Positions 55,734-64,000 of a DNA stretch of 64,000 nt are shown here, one piece after another (position 1 is the stretch's first letter; each line of letters opens with the position of its first letter). A model generated the notes under the pieces. It ran no database searches. It was not told where the DNA came from and was given only the letters and a program-made list of their open reading frames with translations. The stretch spans positions 1 through 64,000 of the forward strand of contig JAGYYJ010000491.1 of NCBI GenBank assembly GCA_019671005.1, given 5' to 3'. The position numbers and the translations under genes were made by a program. The DNA is from Hibiscus mutabilis (Eukaryota; Streptophyta; Magnoliopsida; Malvales; Malvaceae).

Positions 55734-56168
55734 GTTAGATAAAGAAACAAAAGAAATTAAACCTTACTAACACAAAATCTCACCTTTCCACTCCAAAGAA
55801 AATGCACTCACACTCGTGTTTCACTCGGGTTAGGCTTTTCCCCTTAATGCACACTCATGCCTTTTACCACTCGTGCTTTATTTTCAAGTCCTTTTGGGAA
55901 CTTCCTCAAGGCTTACAAGTGTCTCGTGGACTTCGGCTGAAACAATTCTAGCTTGGTAGGAGAATGATGAATAATAAAAGGATAATGGCTTCAAAAAGAA
56001 AGAATTACTAAAAATAGGTAAAGGAATTTGTAATTCAGCAATAAGAAATGATGTATTGTAATTTTTTTTAAACAAGAATAGACTGCTTCCTCCCTCTTTA
56101 AGATTTTTTTTTTATTTTTTTTTACTAACCCGGGAGAGAGAAAAATAATACGCTTACTGAATCGTCTA

Positions 56169-56181
56169 GGCTCTGATACCA
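56169..56181 (-). other. primer-binding site of C2
   Basis: TGGTATCAGAGCC on the minus strand, two bases from the LTR end at 56184. Confidence 0.9.
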
Positions 56182-56183
56182 AA

Positions 56184-57905
56184 TGATATGATCTCGACTA
56201 TGAGTTTTGAATCATATATGTGAATGCCCGATCGTGATTCTAGTAAGAACTCTGCAGTGCTTTGAATGTATTCTCAAATTACTCAAACAACAATGTAAGT
56301 AGAAATAGATAAATAAGAAATAGAAATAATGGGATGAAAGATATGTAGAAGGGGTGTAGGAAGAGTGATAGTTGTGATTATGGAAGAAAAAAAAATAAAA
56401 GATGAAAATGTAGGTGAAGATGATGGGGTGTTGGCGTTAAGATGAAGAAATTCAAAGGATGGATTGTGACCCCCTAACTATAAAGAGTTAGGAACCAGCA
56501 ATATAATAAAGTGGAAATGAAGTGGTAGGATATGGAACGTGACCCACTAGCTATAGATGAGCTAGGAACCAACGCTATAACAAAAGGGAAATGGATGAAG
56601 ACTACAAGACTAACTTGAAGCCGATAAAGTTCCACAAGAGAACAAGAATGAAAGCAATCTTTCAAAGATGTTTTATATATTCAAAGTGTGTCTTACAATG
56701 ATCCTAAAGATGCCTATTTATAGTAGAAGTAGGCAGAATATGAAAAGGTGTTACAAGAAAGATGAATGCTCATCTTAATGCACTTGAATACACATGAATG
56801 CTTTGTCCTTTCTTCTCATCTTCAAAGCTGATTAGTTTAGACAAATTGAGGTTGAATTTAGTCATATTTTCGTCCAAATTAAGAAGGACTCTTGGGCTGC
56901 CTTGTTTTGCTATCATATGAAGAGAAAGGGGATGAATGTGGACAAGGATGAATGTAGACGTCCTTGCTGTCCAGCTTAAGTGCAACTCTTCATCTTCCAA
57001 GCTGATTAATATGACTTGAATGTCATAAAAGGTGAGTTTCATCCAGCCTTCATTTCATGTCTCCTCAATGAATTTTGAAACCCCACTTGAATGGTGATAA
57101 CATCAACCTTGAATGCCTTGAATTTGCTGAATTAAGATGGCCATCAATTGCTTGTCTCTTGGTAGAAGATGAAAGAACTCTTCCTTGGCTCAAATTCATT
57201 CAAATCATCCATGCATAAAATTCCCGTAATAAAAATTTCAGCCTGCACTGTCTTCAGTAAATCATTCGTATCTCAAGCTCCCGATATCGGATTGAGGTGA
57301 TTCAAAAGGCATTGGAAAGCTAAGAGATGGAGGAATAACGTCCAATTGATTTCTGGATCCAAACACGTCTGTATCGCATCCAGAATTGGAAGACATTCTG
57401 CTGATATTCTTGCATCTGGTAAAACCGTTCATCTTCTCTCATGCACCTAGACACAAAGGTAAACTTTATTCAATCTTTAATTGAAAACATGCATGTAAAC
57501 AATTAAGAGTTAGTTTAATAAATGAGCTAGTTTGATGAATGAACTAGTTTAATTAATGAACTAACTTTATTCAATGAACTAATAATCTTGAATGAACTAG
57601 TTTAATCAATGAACTACTTAGTTAAATGAAGTGTATAACTAAATGAACTACATGTTTAAATGCAACGCATGCTTTAATGAACAACATGTTTATTGAATGC
57701 AATGAATGTTATGCAAACTTTAAATACTCATGCAAATTCATGCATAAGCAAAGTAAAGTGTTCCTCCCTTATTATTTCTTCTTTCTCACGTCCCAAGCTT
57801 GATGTAAACATATTTTCCATGGCTGCTTGGAACTCCTTGGCCCTTGCTCGAGTAATGGGGCCACCTGGGTACTTCTCTGGGTCTTTGCCATTGACGTTCA
57901 TATCA
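56184..57905 (-). repeat. 5' LTR of C2
   Basis: 1722 bp and nearly identical to the 3' LTR at 49589-51309, indicating recent insertion. Followed by TTCGT, the target duplication. Confidence 0.88.
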
Positions 57906-57910
57906 TTCGT

Positions 57911-58320
57911 TTTTCAATGTTCTCCCGCACTTGTTGATGAAGCTTCTTAACAAATTCAGCTTTATTAAGTCCATCTTTATTCACAATTTGATCAGCGGGT
58001 AATGGTAACAAGTCTATCGGTGTTAATGGATTGAATCCATACACCACTTCAAAAGGCGTGCGCCCTGTAGTACTATGGATCGAACGGTTGTATGCAAACT
58101 CCACATGTGGTAAACTCTCCTCCCATGTTTTCAAATTCTTCCTAATGATGGATCGAAGTAACATAGAAAGTACTCGGTTCACCACTTCAGTTTGGCCATC
58201 CGTTTGAGGGTGGCAAGTGGTGGAGAATAGTAACTTAGTACCAATCTTACTCCATAGGGCTCTCCAAAAGTGACTTAAGAACTTCACATCCCGATCAGAC
58301 ACAATAGTTCTTGGTATGCC
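57911..58320 (-). pseudogene. integrase core of C3, right part
   Basis: Minus-strand frame: SDRDVKFLSHFWRALW, LLFSTTCHPQTDGQTEVVNR, WEESLPHVEFAYNRS, GFNPLTPIDLLPLPADQ, continuing after the C2 insertion at 49588. The frame is intact across this piece. At 58320 (CTTGGTATGCC) C3 ends abruptly against an unrelated D-like sequence, so its RT, gag and 5' LTR are missing. Confidence 0.78.
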
Positions 58321-58605
58321 AATGTATAAACTAAGGTTATGTAGATAGCATATGCAAGCTTAATCTAAGTATGCTAAAACATAATTAAAAGATATGTAAC
58401 TTATGCTTAAAGATATGGTTTAATGTATCACATATCAATTTGCAATACATTGTAGAGGTTATGTTCTATGGCTGATAAATCTTCAAATGACCTAGAAGCA
58501 TTTATGCATTTGTGAGAAAGTACTTCCCTGAATTATTTAGCCTTGTAACTACTGATAGGTCCTAGTGGCATTACTTCTGGATCTAGTACTTGCATGCTTG
58601 CATCA
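58321..58605 (-). repeat. D-like LTR fragment
   Basis: On the minus strand it starts TGATGCAAGCATGC at 58605, next to a polypurine tract (AAAAGAAGGGGGGA, 58606-58619). AT-rich with TATGC-type repeats reminiscent of 16300-16600, but the similarity is low. Its upstream end is lost at 58320. Confidence 0.45.
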
Positions 58606-59037
58606 TCCCCCCTTCTTTTAAGCGATTTGTCCTCAAATCGTCACCGTCTTCATATGGGGATAGATCCGAGATATTAAATGTTCCACTTACATTGTAATTT
58701 CCTGGTAGTTCCAACTTGTATGCATTGTTGTTCACCTTTTCTACCACTTGAAAAGGACCATCTCCTCTCGGTAACAACTTAGGTTTCTGTTAATTGGGAA
58801 ACATTTCCTTCCTGAAATGAACACAAACCCAATCTCCAACTTCAAAGGTGATCTTCTTGTGTCCTTTGTTGGCTTGTTGCTCATATTGGCAGGCCCGCTT
58901 CTCAATATTCTCCCGGACTTATTGCTGTAATTTCTTCGCGAATTCTGCCTTGTCCTTGCTGTTTTTGTTCATCACTTGTTCACAAGGCAAAGGTAGTAGG
59001 TCCAAAGGAGTTAAAGGGTTAAAGACATATACCAATT
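58583..59037 (-). pseudogene. integrase C-terminal remnant, D-like family
   Basis: Read on the minus strand: FNPLTPLDLLPLPCEQ, AEFAKKLQQ, a stop (TAA for Gln), RENIEKRACQYEQQANKG, EVGDWVCVHFRKEMFP, a second stop, LLPRGDGPFQVVEKV, then an open 64-codon end (58777-58583) with DLRTNRLKEGG and seven codons into the LTR. It is related to C but clearly a different family. It ends at 59037 against an A-like LTR. Confidence 0.65.
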
Positions 59038-59349
59038 GGTAGAGTAGCACAATTGTGGATTTGGAAGCCTTCAATCAAGTTGTTGCAAAAACTAGAAGCT
59101 CTATACTCAATCAAACAAGCTGTGCACAGATCTGAAAATTCAAGAGAATTGAGAAGGGATTTTCTTGAAATCTTCAGATTCAAGGCTGGAAATTTAAAGA
59201 AAAAAAGGTAAGGTGAAAGATTAGAAGATGAATAATAAGATTATAGTTAAAAAGATTGAAAAAGATAAAGAAAAGGGTTGGTAAAACAAATCTGAAATTT
59301 CCATCTTTGTTTATGGATTATGGATTGAGGCGTGGAGGTAGTAAATGGA
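59038..59349 (-). repeat. A-like LTR fragment (U5 end)
   Basis: GTAGAGTAGCACAATTGTGGA and the following 300 bases match the U5 end of A LTRs on the minus strand (compare 1158-1460). The first bases of the LTR end are lost at the junction. Confidence 0.55.
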
Positions 59350-59513
59350 GATTGATACGGAAGCGGGATCCAAGAATTACCTCAAAATCTAGGACCCTCT
59401 AGATCACAATTAATCTAGCAAACTCACTAATATCATCCGAGAAACCCTAAACTCCACGTTCAGCAAACCGATAATAAAGCATGATCTTGATGTAGAAAAC
59501 GAGATCTTCAAAC
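59350..59513 (+). repeat. inverted repeat, left arm
   Basis: About 160 bases, starting ATACGGAAGC, pair with 60256-60417 in reverse complement, with about ten mismatches or small gaps by eye. Internal landmarks are AAGAATTACCTCAAAATC and GCATGATCTTGATGTAG. Confidence 0.75.
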
Positions 59514-60255
59514 ATATTCGTATGTCTCTTAGCTTTTCAACGCATCTTGAAACGCATCAATTCGACGTCGGGAGCTCAAGTTATGTCTGTTTTAGTGAAG
59601 ACTATGCGAGCAGAAATCTCTATACGGATTTATTACGGGAAATATTATTTATTACTATTTTTAAATAATTTTATTGATTATTTGTACTTAAATTTAATCT
59701 AGGATTCTTTATGAAGATGTTTAGATGATTTAGGATTAGATTTGTTATTTGTTTATTAGTTTTTTAGGTTAGATAAAATATGTTTATTTATTTTATTATT
59801 ATGTTTACTTTTCCTAATTTAAGTTGAACTCTTCATTTGTATCCTATTTAAAGGCATATTTGCTTCATTAATAAGAACATCATCATGAATTTATGAGTTG
59901 CAAAAACCTTTGGCCATGGGCCATTTTATTTTCAAGGTAGATAGATTTGCCTTGTTATTTTTCGTATCGAAGTCTTCTTCAACGTAAGTTCGTCAAGATC
60001 TTGTAATGGAGATCATCTTCACACTCTTGCTTGCCTAGGTAATTGCATCTAGGAGGGTGGGTTAGAGCCGCTTGAGGTTGCTTGCTTAGATAATCGCGTC
60101 TAAGAGGGTGCCAAGGACAAAATATCCTACAACATCTATCTCGTCATCATCCATTCATTGGAGAGATTCGTACCGTCTGCAGGTGTTTGCCTATTGAATT
60201 GCGATTAGGAGGGTGCCAAGGACAAATATATCCAATACCGCCACCGTCAAATTCA
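59514..60255 (+). repeat. LTR fragment between inverted arms
   Basis: Plus-strand LTR sequence related to A and B: CGCATCTTGAAACGCATCAA, a TATA region (CCTATTTAAAGGC, about 59847), CTTCTTCAACGTAAGTTCG, and the paired hairpin block (60022-60110) followed by GAGGGTGCCAAGGACAA, which occurs twice (60100 and 60210). Neither LTR terminus is recognisable. Confidence 0.55.
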
Positions 60256-60417
60256 TCCTATCTCGTTTTCTACATTAAGATCATGCTTTATTATCGATTT
60301 GCTGAACATGGAGTTTGGGGTTTTCTCGGATCATATTAGTGAGTTTGCTAGATTAATTGTGATCTAGAGGGTTCCTAGATTTTGAGGTAATTCTTGGATC
60401 CTGGCTTCCGTATTAAA
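60256..60417 (-). repeat. inverted repeat, right arm
   Basis: Reverse complement of 59350-59513, ending GGCTTCCGTAT. No 5-10 base duplication is evident outside the arms (left GATTG, right TAAAA). Confidence 0.75.
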
Positions 60418-60420
60418 ACT

Positions 60421-60806
60421 CATCTTCATAATTTTTTATTTATTTCGAATTATTGATGATAATTTGTTTTTAAAAGATTTTTTTCATACTTTAGTTCATC
60501 AATAATCATGTTAGTACTTCATAGTTTGTATTTTTATACATGATTACTCAAAATTTCATAAATTTTGCTTCAAAATTTTTGAACCTAGGGTTTTCGAAAA
60601 TTACATATTTTTTCAAGGATTTAGGCATTAAATTTGATGAATTAGGTTGATAATTATTTGATATATCTTGCTTGTTTTTGCAGGAGGTTACCCAGTCTAA
60701 TATAAACCTATTCCAATTTTTTTCCAAACCCTTGCCCACCAAGTGTTTGTCAAAATTCCCCATCCAATTTTTTTTCAAAGCTAAATTTTCTCATCTTTTC
60801 AAAATC
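60421..60806 (+). other. upstream region of the 60807 ORF
   Basis: AT-rich. A pyrimidine-rich stretch with CTTGTTTTTGCAG at about 60671-60683 looks like a 3' splice site, and the downstream frame is open from there, which may hint at a spliced message. No other feature is seen. Confidence 0.25.
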
Positions 60807-61900
60807 ATGCCTCCTAGAACTAGGCCTTCAAGAGCCAAACGAGCTCGCCTTGAAAGAGGTCAATCTTCGCGTTCTAATCAACCTCCACCTCAAAATCAAA
60901 ATCCATTTTTTTTAAATCTTTGTTTTCAAGATGATGAATGCCTTGATCAATTTCATCAAATTTATGAGACAAAAGTTATTAGATCCGAACGAACTATCCA
61001 CTTGAATTTTCTAACCTCCGAGCTTTATAATTTTGAATTCTTTCCTATGTTTGTTGAATGGGTTGGATGGATTTCCTTGATATTAAACCTCGTGTCTTTC
61101 ATAACCTAGTGAAAGCTTTCTATGCAAATGTTGTTCTTGTTAATAATACCAATTCTGAGGTTATAGCTATAGAGTCATATCTTATGGGAACCGAGTTTAC
61201 TCTTACTCCGGCAAGTATTGCTGAACACCTAGGTGTCCCTAATAGTGGTGTTTCAAATGAATCCGAAAGTGTGCCTATTGATTTTGATGATGTTAGTCCT
61301 ACACATCTTTACATCTATGATAGGCTCCTTCACATTTTCATCACTTGGTTCTTTCGCCCTTCCGGTGGACGATGCACTCGCATGCGTCATATCGATTATT
61401 GGTGGTTACACCAACTCCGTACTGGTAACCGTCCAAATATTGCCCAAATGATCTTCACTTCCCTTGTCAAAATCATTCACAACCCTTATAGCTTCTCTCT
61501 CAACTATGGATGGGTTCTAAGTCATATCTTTGAGAAGTTAAACATCGACACCTCTCTTGATCCCGCCATCCGTCTCAAGAGCAAAATTAATAAGACTACT
61601 ATTAAGAAGACCAGTTGGAGACTCGTTGATGATGAATGGTTTCACAAAAATGATAAAGATGAAGCTCGTGTTAATCCAAGGATTGCACCGAATGCTCCAC
61701 TACCCATGACCATTGAATCCATGTATGCGGCTATGGTCACTCACTTTGACAACATGGATGCTTTTCTTCGTAGCTCTCATGAGGAGACTACCGGCATGCT
61801 TAGGAGCTTGGATGGTCGCGTGACATCATTGGAGCATGATATGCATGACATTCGTGGTCATCCCTTTCCTCCATCATTATCTCATGCACCGGATGTTTAG
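60807..61900 (+). pseudogene. plant transposon ORF of Sirevirus-like element (env-like position)
   Basis: The start is ATG 60807 (MPPRTRPSRAKRARLERGQ), a basic N-terminus typical of these plant ORFs. A domain follows that I recognise as resembling the Pfam family of putative plant transposon proteins: FLDIKPRVFHNLVKAFYAN, VIAIESYLMGTEFTLTPASI, EHLGVPN. A one-base frame change lies between 61050 and 61080 (EWVGW / GWMDF); after it the frame is open to 61900. A His/Trp-rich middle (RMRHIDYWWLHQL) and a C-terminal predicted coiled coil (LRSLDGRVTSLEHDMHD) complete it. No membrane segment or signal peptide is evident. It lies directly before the polypurine tract and LTR, where Sirevirus env-like ORFs sit. 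Function unknown. Confidence 0.6.
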
Positions 61901-62442
61901 TCTATTGTTCTTATTTCTATGACTTTCCTATGGCATTTTGGACTTATTTTGATTTAGTTCTTTGGATTATGTTTTTAGACCTCATTTGCACTTTGTTGGA
62001 TATTTATCTTATAACTATGGCTTTATGATGGATTTTATGCTAATTTTCATATTTGGATGTTGGATTTTATATTTGGATCTCTTATGTTATTTGGATTATG
62101 TTGGATTTCTTTTATGGATCTTATGTTAAATGGAATATTATGGTTTATCTTCTTTTTGCTTTTTATTGCTTTTTGGATAATGCCCTATTGCTCTAATGAC
62201 GTTTGTTCTTTTGTAGCATTTTATTCTTTTTGCTATAACAAAAAGGGGGAGAAATTTATGATTAAATAATTTGTTTTAGAATTAAACATTTATGTTAAGT
62301 TTTTAAACAAATGTCTTTAAAATTTTCAAATATTTTATAAAGATTTTTATTAAGGGGAGCCTAAGTGGAAATTTAAAAGGATTGACAAATTTTCAAAAAC
62401 AAATATTTATCAAGTGTTTTGTTATATCAAAAAGGGGGAGAT
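61901..62442 (+). other. 3' untranslated region with two polypurine tracts
   Basis: T-rich region with tandem TTTGGAT-type repeats (61965-62180). AAAAAGGGGGAGA occurs at 62240-62252 and again at 62429-62441, each preceded by TATAAC or TATATC plus AA. The second directly precedes the LTR. Multiple polypurine tracts before the 3' LTR are a known trait of Sireviruses. Confidence 0.65.
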
Positions 62443-62629
62443 TGTTAGACTTATTTTTATTTTGATATAACTAAAAGGACTAAATTATACAAAATTGTAA
62501 ACTTGTCTTATTCGATTCAAATTTGTCAAAAATACAATTTTAACTCGAACAAATATTTTCTAAACTATTTGACTTAGTACCTATATTGTACTATCCTCAA
62601 AAAGTCAAATTCAAGAGTTTTTAAGCATA

Positions 62630-62875
62630 GGTTTCGAAACCCCCCTTAGTGGTTTTGAAACCACCATGGCAGTAGGCCTAAAACTCACATTTTGGCTACA
62701 GGTTTCGAACCCCCTTTAGAGGTTTCAAAACCAGTATGGCAGTAAGGCCAAAAATTTTGATTTTGGCTACAGGTTTCAATACCTCCTTAAAGGTTTTGAA
62801 ACCATGGCCTGTAACGGCTAGTTTTTGGTTTGAATTAACCCCAGGTTTCGAAACCCCTTAAAAGGTTTTGAAACC
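62630..62875 (+). repeat. four tandem palindromic units in Sirevirus-like LTR
   Basis: Units start at 62630, 62701, 62772 and 62844 (period 71-72). Each has GGTTTCGAAACC or a variant, then about 20 bases later GGTTTTGAAACC or a variant. GGTTTCGAAACC is a perfect palindrome. They lie 100-340 bases upstream of the TATA box, in U3. Confidence 0.8.
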
Positions 62876-62970
62876 CCTGTGCAGGTAAGCATTAAATGCT
62901 CGATTTTAATGGCTTCCAATGGCTCTAAAGTCCCCCAATAGATACAAATGGTTAGAAAAGATCAAGAACA

Positions 62971-62977
62971 TATAAAA
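62971..62977 (+). promoter_or_regulatory. TATA box of Sirevirus-like LTR
   Basis: TATAAAA within GAACATATAAAATGGG, about 530 bases into the LTR. Confidence 0.5.
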
Positions 62978-63460
62978 TGGGTCTCCAAACAGTATTGAAG
63001 ATACAAGAAAAGCCTATCCAAATATTCAAGCAATCAAAAACTCAATTTGTGCTTATTTTTCCATCTTTATTGTAAACACTAGTGTGTTCTTCATTGTAAT
63101 TCTTTATCTAGTGTTTCTTGGGTGCGTGAGAGAGCTTAAACTTTGCAAACATCTATCTTGTGAGGATTTTATAGTTTGCTTCTTTGTATTTGTTTTTGGG
63201 AAAGGATTCAATAGACTTTGGGGGTATAAGTCTATTGAATTGTGTAAGGTTACTCCTTATCCTAAAGGAAAGACAAATTAGCGGATTTGTGGAAAATCCT
63301 TAGTGTGGTCACTAAGGTAGTGGATGTAGACTCCATTGAGGGAGTTGAACCACTATAAATCTCCTTGCATTTGTCTATCTTTGCAATTAGTTTCCACCAT
63401 TCTTAAAAATTCCAATTTACCCCCCTCTTGGCTTGATTCGATCGATTGCCACACTCTTCA

Positions 63461-64000
63461 GTACCCTCCGTCTGTCGCCAATTAGGGGCCTTAGCCCTGG
63501 ACCGTAGTCCACCCTGACACAATGAGCTCTAGACTCTAAGGCATGCCCTTCTACCTATTCAACTAGCAACCAAGGTTGTTTGATTACACTTTATTTATTC
63601 AAGGATTTCAATCTTTTCAAGTTCAAGATCATCTATTATTTCAAGAGTCAATTCAAGCAAGGAATAGCAACATCATGCTTTAGCCCTTAGGCCGATTGAG
63701 CCTTAGCTCTACATTTACTATTCACGTTTTCATGTATTTCATGTTCAAGGCAAGACAATTCATGTTCAAGGATCATATTCAAGCAAGCATTCAATGGTTC
63801 ACACCCAAGGCATCAAGAATCAAGCATTTACATCATAGAACACTATCAAGCAAGCATTAAGTTTAAGCAATTGGTCACAATACCATGTTATGCATACAAG
63901 CATCAATGTTTCCACACTTACATGCTAGCATTAGATTTAAACAACAATTCATACTTCCCTTATTAGGTCAAGATCATATTAAGTACAATTAACAATTCAA
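63461..64000. other. unassigned sequence after the LTR
   Basis: No ORF of note. Contains scattered CAAGCATT, TTCAAG and AATTCA words and a GGCCTTAGCCC segment, but no recognised gene, LTR or RNA. It may be target DNA of the Sirevirus-like element. Confidence 0.3.

Larger units (their letters stand above)
49589..57905 (-). mobile_element. Ty3/gypsy element C2 (CRM-like), full length, nested in C3
   Basis: The element is 8317 bp on the minus strand: 5' LTR 56184-57905, primer site 56169-56181, gag to integrase 55733-51132, 3' LTR 49589-51309. Both flanks are TTCGT (49584-49588 and 57906-57910), inside the integrase gene of another C element in the same orientation. RT keeps YFDD, and the integrase frame is open for 404 codons, but frameshifts occur in gag, protease, RT/RNase H and elsewhere. 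It is about 170 bp longer than C1 mainly because of the 162 bp RT deletion in C1. Confidence 0.9.
62443..63460 (+). repeat. 3' LTR, Sirevirus-like Ty1/copia
   Basis: Starts TGTTAGAC right after AAAAAGGGGGAGAT. TATAAAA at 62971-62977. The end is placed at 63460 (CACTCTTCA), shortly after the ACCCCCCTCTTGG block usual near Sirevirus LTR ends; it is tentative because no second LTR is present for comparison. The length would be 1018 bp. Being a 3' LTR, it has no primer site after it. Confidence 0.6.

Noticed and set aside
61058..61900. Second ORF considered as a separate gene
   Set aside because: Its first residues continue the 60807 frame across a one-base shift, so it is one broken ORF.
63500..63580. 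Possible tRNA (CTCTAGACTCTAAGGC ... CAACTAGCAACC)
   Set aside because: No acceptor stem or TTCGA-type arm could be fitted on either strand.
1..64000. A bacterial, phage or defence system
   Set aside because: No such genes; all coding similarity is to plant LTR retrotransposons.

Overview
The window is plant nuclear DNA, probably from a dicot, and consists almost entirely of LTR retrotransposons nested in one another. No host gene, rRNA, tRNA, CRISPR array or bacterial-type operon is visible. The evidence for a plant is: AT-rich sequence; Ty3/gypsy Gag-Pol domains with the plant tRNA-iMet primer site (TGGTATCAGAGCC); a Sirevirus-like Ty1/copia 3' end; and a plant-specific uncharacterised transposon ORF. 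The species cannot be named from this sequence. Every coding region carries frameshifts, stops or deletions, apart from some gag-only ORFs.

Working family names. A: about 1.2 kb LTRs and a gag-only interior (gag joined straight to the polyprotein tail, no PR/RT/IN). B: 0.87-0.98 kb LTRs and a gag-only interior whose capsid segment is tandemly repeated. C: about 1.72 kb LTRs and a complete gag-PR-RT-RNaseH-IN layout whose reading frame runs into the 3' LTR, as in the CRM (centromeric) clade. C': an older relative of C. D: a degenerate minus-strand Ty3/gypsy remnant. The right end is a Sirevirus-like 3' end.

Layout. 1-2380: A-like minus remnant. 2463-3747: C' polyprotein end and LTR. 3748-16010: minus-strand B cluster, split by intact-ended element C1 (7204-15349, TSD AAAGG). 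16011-17900: D remnant. 17901-20380: A LTR plus leader and gag. 20381-24452: B gag repeats and a B LTR split by a solo C LTR (22336-24059, TSD CCTAT). 24453-25952: A-like leader, protease and tail. 25953-47570: second copy of the B-D-A-B series, in which A is a tandem array of four LTRs and three interiors (31717-43661, whole array flanked by TSD ATTTT). 47571-58320: a C element (C3) split by a second, same-strand C element (C2, 49589-57905, TSD TTCGT). 58321-59350: D-like and A-like fragments. 59350-60417: a roughly 160 bp inverted repeat around an LTR fragment. 60421-63460: Sirevirus-like ORF, polypurine tracts and LTR. 63461-64000: nothing recognised.

Inferred history: B, D and A insertions built a composite locus. 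It was duplicated as a direct repeat of about 21 kb (roughly 4-22 kb and 26-47.5 kb). C elements then inserted independently into the two copies. One copy keeps the unoccupied target of C1 at 29151. LTR-LTR unequal exchange expanded A in the right copy, while an A/B gag exchange collapsed it in the left copy. The most unusual items are the 282/300 bp in-frame capsid repeats, the A array with its outer TSD, paired hairpins with covarying stems in the transcribed LTR of three families, lesions shared by both C elements, and the doubled polypurine tract of B.
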